Positions 24,185-31,382 of a DNA stretch of 35,415 nt are shown here, piece by piece (within the stretch, counting starts at the first letter, position 1; every line of letters starts with the position of its first letter). The notes beneath the pieces are model-generated. The model saw only the letters and a program-made list of their open reading frames with translations, had not been told where the DNA came from and ran no database searches. The position numbers and the translations under genes were made by a program. Source of the stretch: Acidimicrobiia bacterium (lineage in GTDB: Bacteria; Actinomycetota; Acidimicrobiia; IMCC26256; JAENVU01); NCBI GenBank assembly GCA_025361725.1, contig JANYJV010000030.1:1-35415 (forward strand), given 5' to 3'.

Positions 24185-27100
24185 TCAGTCGCCCTCGACC
24201 TTTCGGAGGGTGACTCGCAGGGGCTGACCGTCGACGGTCAGGGTGTCGGCATCGTGTTCCATCGCTCCCAGCGTCACCAAGGTGGCGAGGACTTCGCCGG
24301 CGATCCAATCCTGGTACTCGGTGAGCGCGTCGAGGAGATCGTCGGACGCGTTCATCCGCAGTTCGATGCGGTCCGCGATCTCGAGTCCGATCGCCTTTCG
24401 ATGGTCGTTGAGCGCGCGGACGATCTCGCGTGCCAGTCCCTCCCGGCGCAGTGCCGGCGTCAGGGTGGTATCGATCGCCACCGCGAACGGGCCGGCTTGG
24501 GCGAGGGCAAGTGATTCGTGTGATGCCGCCCGGATTTCGAGATCGTCGGCAGTGAGCGCAACCACGGTGCCGTCGACGTCGAGCGAATAGGCGCCGGCCG
24601 TGGCGAGTGCTGTCCGGACCGACGCACCGTCGACGTCGGCCAGCAACTGCTTGACCCTCGGCAAGAGCTTGCCGACCTTGGGACCGAGGGCGGCGAAGTT
24701 GGGCACCACGGTGTAGTCGAGCAGGCCTTCGAGACTGGCTACCGGTTCGAGCGTCTTCACGTTCAGTGCGTCGGCGATCTCGGCGACGATCTCCGGACGT
24801 AGCGCAGTGGCTGCGGGCACCATGACGATGGCGCGAGGGAGGGGTTGGCGCACCTTGAGCTTCGACTCGGCCCGAGCCGCGAGCCCGAGTGAGACCAGCT
24901 CCCGCGCCAGGCTCATCTCGGCTTCGAGTTCGGGATCGATGGCGCTCGCATCGGGATCGGGCCAGTCCGACAGATGAACCGAACGCGCCGACCCGGTCAG
25001 GTTCTGGAAAAGTTCGTCGGCGGTGAACGGACACACCGGCGCCAACATCTGGCTGAGCAGGACGAGACACTCGTGCAACACGGCGTGCGCGGATCCGTCC
25101 GATGCTTTCCAGAACCGGGGGCGGCTCCTGCGTACGTACCAGTTCGAGACGTCGTCGACGAGGGCATCGATGGCCTGCGTGGCCCGGAACGCATCGAAGT
25201 TCTCGAGCGCATCGGTGGCGTCACGCAGCGTCGAATGCAACCGAGACCGTACCCAGCGGTCCATGACGTGAGGTTGGTCGCGCGCACTGGTCCGCGCTTG
25301 CGCCGCCGCAGCCGGATGCCAGCCGTCGAGATTCGCGTACGTCACGAAGAAGGAGTAGGTGTTCCAGAGCGTGACGAGGAACCGGTTCGTGGTCTCGTCG
25401 ATGTTCTCGAGGTACACCCGCTTCGGAGTCCACGGTGAACTCGCGTACGCAAAGTTCCAGCGAAGCGCATCAGCGCCACGGGTCGTGAGCACGGACCACG
25501 GGTCGACCACGTTCCCTTTGCTCTTGGACATCTTCTGCCCGTCCTGGTCCAGCAACAAGGCGAGGCACACCACATCCCGATAGGGCGCGTGTCCGAAGAC
25601 GAGGGTGTTGACCGCGAGGAGCGAGTAGAACCAGCCGCGCGTCTGGTCGATCGCCTCGCAGATGAAGTCGGCGGGGAATCGTCGCTCGAAGATCTCTTTG
25701 TTCTCGAACGGGTAGTGCCACTGCGCAGCCGGCATCGATCCGGAGTCGAACCACGCATCGAGGACCGATTCCACTCGCAGTGCCCGCGCACCGCACGCTT
25801 CACACGCGATCTCGACGTCGTCGACGAACGGGCGGTGGAGATCGAGATCGCTCAGGTTCACCGACGCGCGTTCGGAGAGTTCGGCGACGGACCCGACGCA
25901 CGTGTCGTGGTCACAGCTCGTGCATCGCCACACCGGGATGGGTGTGCCCCAGAACCGGTCTCGCGACAACGCCCAGTCCACGTTGTTGGCCAACCAGTCG
26001 CCGAACCGCCCGTGACGGATGTGTTCGGGATGCCAGCCGATCTTCTCGTTCTCGGCGAGCAACGTGTCCTTCAACTGCGAGGTGCGGGCGAACCACGTGG
26101 GCTTGGCCCAATAGATGAGAGGAGTGCTGCACCGCCAGCAGTGTGGATACGAGTGTTCGTACGGCGTGACCGAGACGAGCCGACCCCGTGCTCGCAACTC
26201 TTCGATGAGTGTCGGGTCGGCGTCTTTGACGAACGAACCGGCGACGACGGGCACCGTGTCGTCGAAACGGGCCTGGGCGTTCACCGGGTTGAGCATCGGC
26301 AGCCCCTCGGCTTCGGCGACTTCGCGGTCGACCTCACCGAATGCCGGGGCGAGGTGCACGATGCCGGAGCCGTCGTCGACGGTCACGAAATCAGCGGTCA
26401 CGACGCGCCAGCCGTCGCCGTCGGCGGGCAACCAGTCGAACGGTCGCTCGTAGCGGAGGCCGTCGAGGTCGGCGGCACGCAGTTCGGCGACGACCGTGGC
26501 CCGATCGCCCAAGACCGCCTCGACGCGTGTGGCCGCGAGCACGAGATCGCGTCCACCGTCGACGGCGACGCGCACGTAGGGCACGTCCGGACCGACTGCG
26601 GCGGCCACGTTGCTCACCAGGGTCCACGGAGTGGTGGTCCAGACGAGCAGATCGAAATCCGCGTCGACGACCGGGAACCGCACGTAGACCGAGTCTTCGG
26701 TGACGTCTTGATACGCGCCGGGCTGGCCCAACTCATGGCTGGAGAGCGCCGTTCCACACCGACCGCAGTAGGGGACGACCTTGGAACCTTCGTAAATCAG
26801 CTCCTTGGTCCACATCTCGTGGAACTGCCACCAGACACTCTCGATGAACGGATTGCTCATCGTGGTGTACGCATCGGAGAGATCGAGCCACATCCCGATG
26901 CGGCTCGTCATCGCCGACCAGTCCTCGACGTAACGCTGGACCGAATCCCGACATCGACGGTTGAACGCTTCGATCCCGTAATCCTCGATCTGGGGCTTGC
27001 CCGAGAACCCGAGTTCCTTCTCCACCTCGACCTCAACGGGAAGGCCGTGGCAGTCCCAGCCGGCCTTCCGGGCGACGTACTTGCCGCGCATCGTGTGGAA

Positions 27101-27313
27101 GCGGGGGTAAATGTCTTTGAACAATCGGGCCCAGACATGATGAATGCCGGGACGACCGTTTGCCGTCGGGGGTCCTTCGTAGAACACCCACTCGGGAGAA
27201 TCAGCCCGTTGGCGCAGCGACTGGGCGAAAACGTCGTTCTGCCGCCACTGCTCGAGCACTCGGTTCTCGAGCGCGATGAGATCCAAGCGGGTGTCGACGG
27301 GGGAGAACGGCAC
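24185..27313 (-). CDS. ileS: Isoleucyl-tRNA synthetase, IleRS2 type with GxHH motif
   Basis: 1042 aa from GTG 27313, convergent with divIVA (20 bases apart). Charges tRNA-Ile; a class I enzyme with a Rossmann core, an editing domain and a C-terminal anticodon region. The HIGH-equivalent motif is PTANGRPGIHHVWAR, with GIHH at residues 56-59. KMSKSKGNVVDPW lies near residue 593. Zinc-type Cys clusters CGRCG, CTSCDHDTC and CEACG are visible. Length and the GxHH form mark the eukaryote-like IleRS2 group, which is known for mupirocin resistance. TAGGGT six bases before the GTG suggests a leaderless mRNA. Confidence 0.95.
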   Translation of the reverse strand: MPFSPVDTRLDLIALENRVLEQWRQNDVFAQSLRQRADSPEWVFYEGPPTANGRPGIHHVWARLFKDIYPRFHTMRGKYVARKAGWDCHGLPVEVEVEKELGFSGKPQIEDYGIEAFNRRCRDSVQRYVEDWSAMTSRIGMWLDLSDAYTTMSNPFIESVWWQFHEMWTKELIYEGSKVVPYCGRCGTALSSHELGQPGAYQDVTEDSVYVRFPVVDADFDLLVWTTTPWTLVSNVAAAVGPDVPYVRVAVDGGRDLVLAATRVEAVLGDRATVVAELRAADLDGLRYERPFDWLPADGDGWRVVTADFVTVDDGSGIVHLAPAFGEVDREVAEAEGLPMLNPVNAQARFDDTVPVVAGSFVKDADPTLIEELRARGRLVSVTPYEHSYPHCWRCSTPLIYWAKPTWFARTSQLKDTLLAENEKIGWHPEHIRHGRFGDWLANNVDWALSRDRFWGTPIPVWRCTSCDHDTCVGSVAELSERASVNLSDLDLHRPFVDDVEIACEACGARALRVESVLDAWFDSGSMPAAQWHYPFENKEIFERRFPADFICEAIDQTRGWFYSLLAVNTLVFGHAPYRDVVCLALLLDQDGQKMSKSKGNVVDPWSVLTTRGADALRWNFAYASSPWTPKRVYLENIDETTNRFLVTLWNTYSFFVTYANLDGWHPAAAAQARTSARDQPHVMDRWVRSRLHSTLRDATDALENFDAFRATQAIDALVDDVSNWYVRRSRPRFWKASDGSAHAVLHECLVLLSQMLAPVCPFTADELFQNLTGSARSVHLSDWPDPDASAIDPELEAEMSLARELVSLGLAARAESKLKVRQPLPRAIVMVPAATALRPEIVAEIADALNVKTLEPVASLEGLLDYTVVPNFAALGPKVGKLLPRVKQLLADVDGASVRTALATAGAYSLDVDGTVVALTADDLEIRAASHESLALAQAGPFAVAIDTTLTPALRREGLAREIVRALNDHRKAIGLEIADRIELRMNASDDLLDALTEYQDWIAGEVLATLVTLGAMEHDADTLTVDGQPLRVTLRKVEGD

Positions 27314-27319
27314 CGTCGT

Positions 27320-27325
27320 ACCCTA
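27320..27325 (-). promoter_or_regulatory. -10 box placing transcription start at the ileS GTG
   Basis: TAGGGT on the minus strand, six bases (ACGACG) before GTG 27313. This is the spacing expected if transcription starts on the start codon. No Shine-Dalgarno sequence lies in front of the GTG. The 94-base gap to the divergent dksA-like gene also holds TATCAT at 27368-27373 on the plus strand, a possible -10 for that gene. Confidence 0.45.
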
Positions 27326-27407
27326 TTCGGCGGCCTTCGGTACCCCCGTTGTTTGTGTCATCTGCACTATCATCCCCCGCTTCCCGTCACGAACCAGAGG
27401 ATTCCCG

Positions 27408-28250
27408 ATGGCTCAGGCCACCGGCCGCAAGGCCCCCAACGCTGCCAAGGCAGCTGCGACCAAGAAAGCCACTCCGGCGAAGAAGGCTGCGCCGGCGAAG
27501 TCGGCGGTCAAGAAAGCCGTACCCGCGAAAGCGAGCAAGAAGTCGCCGGCCACGGCTGCGCCGAAACCCCCGGCCTCGAAGGCGGTAGCGAAGAAGCGCG
27601 CAGCAGCGAAGCCACCAGTCAAGAAAGCGGGCGCAAAGTCAGTGCCGACGAAGGCCGCGGCGAAGAGGTCGGCGCCCGCCAGAGCGGTGGCGAAGAAGTC
27701 GGCTCCGGCGAAAGTTGCAGCCTCGAAGACGGGCGCATCGAAGACGGCGGTAGCACCAGCGCCCGCAGTGAAAGTGCCGGCGAAGAAGGCCCCTGAGCCG
27801 AAGGTGCCGGTGAAGAAGCAGCCACCGGGCGCCACGTGCCCGCTGTCGGGGATCTTCGTCCCGAAGCAGTCGCCGAACATCACCCCGAAGACGCTCGAGA
27901 AACTGCGCGAGCAGCTGATCGAAGAGCGCCTGCGGCACGTCCGGCAGGCCGATGACCTCCAGGCGGACGCGGATGCGCTCGTGGACCAACGCGAGCAGGG
28001 CGACACGCAGTTCGATGAAGAGTCCGGCGAGGGTGACACGATCAGCGTCGAACGTGAGCGCGACCTCATGCTCTCGGCCACGGCCCGGCTTTCGGTCGAC
28101 GAGATCGACCTCGCGCTGGCCCGGATCGTGGACGGCACCTACGGACTCTGCACGCCGGCCGGTCGCCGGATTCCGGTCGCCCGATTGGAAGCCATTCCGT
28201 GGGCGGACACGTGCGTTGACTGCAAGCAGCGTGTCGAGCGACGCCGTTAA
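27408..28250 (+). CDS. DksA/TraR family protein with long histone H1-like basic tail
   Basis: 280 aa from ATG 27408, with AGAGGA about ten bases before it. Residues 1 to about 140 are almost only Lys, Ala, Pro, Ser and Val, in KKAAPAK-type repeats like bacterial histone H1-like proteins. The rest is a DksA/TraR domain: coiled-coil hairpin (TLEKLREQLIEERLRHVRQA, then an acidic QFDEESGEGD turn) and a zinc-finger block GTYGLC ... GRRIPVARLEAIP ... CVDC. Cys248, Cys269 and Cys272 remain, but the fourth position (251) is Ala. The domain may bind RNA polymerase and the tail DNA; both are inferred from family and composition. lspA starts 20 bases before its stop. Confidence 0.88.
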   Translation: MAQATGRKAPNAAKAAATKKATPAKKAAPAKSAVKKAVPAKASKKSPATAAPKPPASKAVAKKRAAAKPPVKKAGAKSVPTKAAAKRSAPARAVAKKSAPAKVAASKTGASKTAVAPAPAVKVPAKKAPEPKVPVKKQPPGATCPLSGIFVPKQSPNITPKTLEKLREQLIEERLRHVRQADDLQADADALVDQREQGDTQFDEESGEGDTISVERERDLMLSATARLSVDEIDLALARIVDGTYGLCTPAGRRIPVARLEAIPWADTCVDCKQRVERRR

Positions 28251-28743
28251 GCAATCTCGCGCGTTGGTGCGGCTGGCGCGCTGGACGTCACCAGCCATCG
28301 TCGCCACGGTCGTCGTGCTCGACCAGGTCACGAAATCCTGGATTGTGGCCACCCACTCGTTGGTGCCACTCGAAATCATCGGGCACGACATCGAGTTTCG
28401 GGTCGCACGCAACTCGGGCGGCGCGTTCAGCACGTTTACGAACGCAACGTTCGTGCTTGCCGTCCTGGCCATCGGCTTGAGCATCTGGCTGGTCCGTACC
28501 CTGCGCCGATCAACCGATCGCGCCACCATCATTACCCTGTCGCTCGTGCTCGGCGGTGCACTCGGCAACCTTGCCGATCGGGTGTTTCGATCTCCGGGTG
28601 TCCTGCGCGGCCACGTGGTGGACTTCATCAAGGTGGGATCCTTCCCGTCGTTCAACGTGGCTGACTCCGCGATCACCGTCGGTGCCCTCCTCCTGGTGCT
28701 CATGAGTTTCCGCTCGTCCGGCGATGTCGCGGAGCCCGCGTGA
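28231..28743 (+). CDS. lspA: Lipoprotein signal peptidase LspA
   Basis: 170 aa from GTG 28231, overlapping the dksA-like gene by 20 bases. Cuts signal peptides from prolipoproteins after lipidation. Four membrane helices are visible. Signatures are DQVTKSW (31-37), ARNSGGAFS (59-67), GNLADRVFR (112-120), and the two catalytic Asp: Asp131 in GHVVDFI and Asp145 in FNVADSAIT. Length matches the family. A later GTG at 28267 is a less likely start because it shortens the N-terminal region. The stop overlaps the next start as GTGA. Confidence 0.94.
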   Translation: MSSDAVKQSRALVRLARWTSPAIVATVVVLDQVTKSWIVATHSLVPLEIIGHDIEFRVARNSGGAFSTFTNATFVLAVLAIGLSIWLVRTLRRSTDRATIITLSLVLGGALGNLADRVFRSPGVLRGHVVDFIKVGSFPSFNVADSAITVGALLLVLMSFRSSGDVAEPA

Positions 28744-29657
28744 CTGTCTCCACCATTCCGGAGACGTTGGCGGGGGAGCGGGTGGATCGCGCGGTCGCGC
28801 TCCTCACCGGCTGGTCCCGTGCCGAAGTGCGCGAGATGGTCGAACGCGGCGATGTCCTCATCGACGGACACCCAGTCGCCCGCAGCGCCCGTCTCGTCGC
28901 CGGCACCACGCTCGAATGGAGGGGCGAACCGTTGGTCGCGCCCCCTCCGGGTCCGGACGCGTCGATCGAGTTCGGTGTCGTCTACGAAGACGAGGACATC
29001 GCGGTCGTCGACAAGCCGGCGGGACTCGTGGTGCATCCCGGCGCCGGTAACCAGCACGGCACCCTCGTGAGCGGGCTCCTCGCGCGGTATGACCTCGCGT
29101 CGGTCGGCGATCCGATGCGGCCCGGAATTGTGCACCGATTGGATCGCGAGACGAGTGGGTTGCTCATCGTTGCGCGAACCCAACGCGCGTACGAGAGCTT
29201 GGTCGAGGCTCTCTCCACGCACGCGGTGGAACGGCACTACATCGCGGTCGTGCGGGGTGTGCCCTCGGCTTCGCGGGGCACGATCGACGCGCCGATCGGT
29301 CGGTCGCCACGATCACCGACACGGATGGCGGTTCGGACCGGTGGGCGAGAGTCCCGTACCCACTACGAAGTGGTGGAGACGTTCGGCGATGCGGCGCGGC
29401 TCGCGGTGGACCTCGAGACTGGACGTACCCACCAGATCCGCGTCCACCTCGCGGCGATCGATCATCCGGTACTCGGCGACTACGTCTACGGCCGCGCCGA
29501 CGATCGTGTCGGCCGACCGTTCCTCCACGCGGCCGCGCTCGAGTTCACGCACCCGGTGACCGGCGCGGCGATGGCCTTCTCGTCGCCGCTGCCCGGTGAT
29601 CTCCAACGCGCGCTCGAACAACTCGCCGTCGGACCACTGGCCCCACCCTCGGATTGA
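28740..29657 (+). CDS. rluD: RluA/RluD family 23S rRNA pseudouridine synthase
   Basis: 305 aa from GTG 28740, in a GTGA overlap with lspA. An N-terminal S4 RNA-binding domain (ERVDRAVALLTGWSRAEVRE, then VERGDVLIDGHPV) is followed by the synthase domain. Catalytic Asp135 lies in HRLDRETSGLLIVAR. GRSPRSPTRMAV, TGRTHQIRVHLA and HPVLGDYVYG are further RluA-class motifs. lspA-rluD pairing is common in Gram-positive genomes. The symbol follows that pairing; the exact uridines modified cannot be read from sequence. It is convergent with the Rrf2 gene, 28 bases away. Confidence 0.9.
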   Translation: MTVSTIPETLAGERVDRAVALLTGWSRAEVREMVERGDVLIDGHPVARSARLVAGTTLEWRGEPLVAPPPGPDASIEFGVVYEDEDIAVVDKPAGLVVHPGAGNQHGTLVSGLLARYDLASVGDPMRPGIVHRLDRETSGLLIVARTQRAYESLVEALSTHAVERHYIAVVRGVPSASRGTIDAPIGRSPRSPTRMAVRTGGRESRTHYEVVETFGDAARLAVDLETGRTHQIRVHLAAIDHPVLGDYVYGRADDRVGRPFLHAAALEFTHPVTGAAMAFSSPLPGDLQRALEQLAVGPLAPPSD

Positions 29658-29685
29658 ACGTCCCGGCTGGCTGCTCGCTCGTGAG

Positions 29686-30135
29686 TTAGTGGCGCGTCCC
29701 TTGGGCCGAATCGGCCTGGCCGCCGACCTCGGCGTGCCCCACGCGAGTTCGAGCGGCCAGATCGGCGAGCGAGTGACCCTCGAGGTACCGACCCATCTCG
29801 TCGGACACGCCGACCCAGACCTCCTGCAGCACGCAGTGACCTTCGCAATGGTCGTGTTCGTCGGGCAGCGTGGTCAGCGGACCGTCGACGGCGGCAAGGA
29901 TCTCGGCCAACGAGATCTCCGCGGCCGGACGGGCGAGCACGTACCCGCCACCCACGCCGCGCTTCGACCGTACGAGGCCCGCGCCCTTGACTGCGAGCAA
30001 GATCTGTTCGAGGTAGGGCTGGGGGAGTGTGGTGCGCTCCGCGATTTCTTTCACCGACGTTGGACAGTTCGACTCGTGGAGCGCGAGCGACAGCAACGCG
30101 CGGGCGGCGTAGTCACCGCGAGTCGAGACCTTCAC
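29686..30135 (-). CDS. Rrf2 family transcriptional regulator
   Basis: 149 aa from GTG 30135 (KVSTRGDYAARALLSLAL is the family start); GTG 30153 would add six residues. GGGAG lies about nine bases before GTG 30135. The winged helix-turn-helix has SVKEIAERTTLPQPYLEQIL and LVRSKRGVGGGYVLARP. IscR- and NsrR-type members hold an iron-sulfur cluster with three Cys in this domain. Here only a CEGHC pair at 97-101 and an isolated Cys24 are seen, with nearby His. It may use a different ligand set or no cluster. Target genes are unknown; there are no isc/suf genes in the window. Confidence 0.88.
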   Translation of the reverse strand: MKVSTRGDYAARALLSLALHESNCPTSVKEIAERTTLPQPYLEQILLAVKGAGLVRSKRGVGGGYVLARPAAEISLAEILAAVDGPLTTLPDEHDHCEGHCVLQEVWVGVSDEMGRYLEGHSLADLAARTRVGHAEVGGQADSAQGTRH

Positions 30136-30178
30136 CGGCCCATGCTCCCACACCCCGCGACGCGGAGGGGCGTTCGCC

Positions 30179-30184
30179 TACGGT
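30179..30184 (+). promoter_or_regulatory. -10 box placing transcription start at the phosphodiesterase GTG
   Basis: TACGGT ends six bases (GCCGCC) before GTG 30191, the spacing of a leaderless transcript. There is no Shine-Dalgarno sequence before the GTG. It lies in the 55-base gap shared with the divergent Rrf2 gene. Confidence 0.4.
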
Positions 30185-30190
30185 GCCGCC

Positions 30191-31294
30191 GTGGACGCGA
30201 ACGAACCAGTACGGCCTGACTACGGCGGTGCTTCCCTCGAACAGGTCGTGCCGGCGCTGGTCGGCCGGGTGGACAACGCGTGGTTGCCGGAGGCGGCGCG
30301 TGCGGCAGAGACGGTGGTGCTGCTCGTCCTCGACGGTCTTGGCTGGGAACTCCTCCAAGCCCACGCCGACGCGCTGCCGGAACTGTGCGCCATGGAAGGG
30401 GGTCCGATCACCACCGTGGCGCCGTCGACGACGGCCTGTGCCCTCACCTCGATCACCACCGGACTCGCTCCGATCCAGCACGGCGTTCTCGGCTATCGGA
30501 TGCGGCTCGACGGCTCGGTGCTGAACGTGCTGCGCTGGACCCTCGACGGTGGCGCTCGGCCTCCGGACGCCTTCCGGGTGCAGCGCCACCAACCGTTTCT
30601 CGGGCGCACGGTCCCGGTCGTGACTCGGAACGAGTTTCGTACCTCCGGGTTCTCCGCTGCGCACCTCCGCGATGCCCCGTTCTTCGGGTGGAGTACTCCG
30701 GCGATGCTCGTCGAACGGGTGCGGTCCTTGGCGCGTGAAGGGCACCCGCTGGTCTACTCCTACTACCCGGGCGTCGACACCGTCGCGCACGAGTTCGGTG
30801 TGGCCCCGCCTCATCTCCCGGCGGAGCTGCGGTTCGTCGACGACCTGGTCGGCCGGCTGCGGGACGCGCTGCCCGCCGATGCCGCGTTGCTCGTCACCGC
30901 CGATCACGGCGAGATGGAGATCGCGGATCGATGGATGTCACTGACCGCCGTGGAGAACATGGTGGTGGGATACAGCGGAGAGGGCCGCTTCCGCTGGCTC
31001 AACGCCCGCAAGGGTGGGGTCGATGACCTTGCCGCGGCCGCGCGCGGTTCCTACGGCAGTGACGCATGGGTGATGACTCGGGACGAAGTGATCGATGGGG
31101 GATGGTTGGGTCCGAACCCACCCCCGGTTGCGAACCTCCGCCGGTTGGGAGATGTGCTGCTCGCCGCTCGCACCGATGTCGGTTTCCTCGATCCGGCCCT
31201 GCCTCGAGAAGGCCAACTCGTGGGTGCGCACGGCTCTCTGACGCGCGCGGAGATGCTCGTGCCGCTGATCGCGGCGCCGGGCCGCGGTGCGTGA
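30191..31294 (+). CDS. Alkaline phosphatase superfamily phosphodiesterase / nucleotide pyrophosphatase
   Basis: 367 aa from GTG 30191. The metal and nucleophile motifs of type I phosphodiesterases (NPP-like) are present in order. VVLLVLDGLGWELL has the first metal Asp, and VAPSTTACALTSITTG has the nucleophile Thr. YYPGVDTVAHEFG, LVTADHGEM and VGAHGSLTRAEMLVPLI complete the set, with the last giving the final metal His. No signal peptide or membrane segment is seen, so it is probably cytoplasmic. The substrate is not known; nucleotides, phosphodiesters or phosphonates are all possible. dnaE follows 88 bases later with its own promoter-like element. Confidence 0.88.
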   Translation: MDANEPVRPDYGGASLEQVVPALVGRVDNAWLPEAARAAETVVLLVLDGLGWELLQAHADALPELCAMEGGPITTVAPSTTACALTSITTGLAPIQHGVLGYRMRLDGSVLNVLRWTLDGGARPPDAFRVQRHQPFLGRTVPVVTRNEFRTSGFSAAHLRDAPFFGWSTPAMLVERVRSLAREGHPLVYSYYPGVDTVAHEFGVAPPHLPAELRFVDDLVGRLRDALPADAALLVTADHGEMEIADRWMSLTAVENMVVGYSGEGRFRWLNARKGGVDDLAAAARGSYGSDAWVMTRDEVIDGGWLGPNPPPVANLRRLGDVLLAARTDVGFLDPALPREGQLVGAHGSLTRAEMLVPLIAAPGRGA

Positions 31295-31306
31295 GCGCGG
31301 CGCGGG

Positions 31307-31312
31307 TAGGGT
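31307..31312 (+). promoter_or_regulatory. Possible -10 box for dnaE
   Basis: TAGGGT, the same hexamer seen before ileS and ftsZ. The start would be near 31319, leaving a leader of about 64 bases. A GGCGGAG (about 31370-31376) sits before GTG 31383 as ribosome binding site. The -35 is not clear. Confidence 0.35.
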
Positions 31313-31382
31313 CGACGTCTCGAGTTTCACGCGTGCGATTCGCGCCGGCGTGAGGCGAACGGATCTCTTGGCGGAGTAGTTC

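Noticed and set aside
24162-24188. Bidirectional terminator between divIVA and ileS
   Set aside because: CTGAC/GTCAG pair around the two stop codons is only 5 bp and probably follows from the facing TGA stops.
25589-27796. 735-codon plus-strand frame opposite ileS and into the dksA-like gene
   Set aside because: Antisense shadow; it crosses two unrelated genes and has no recognisable motif.
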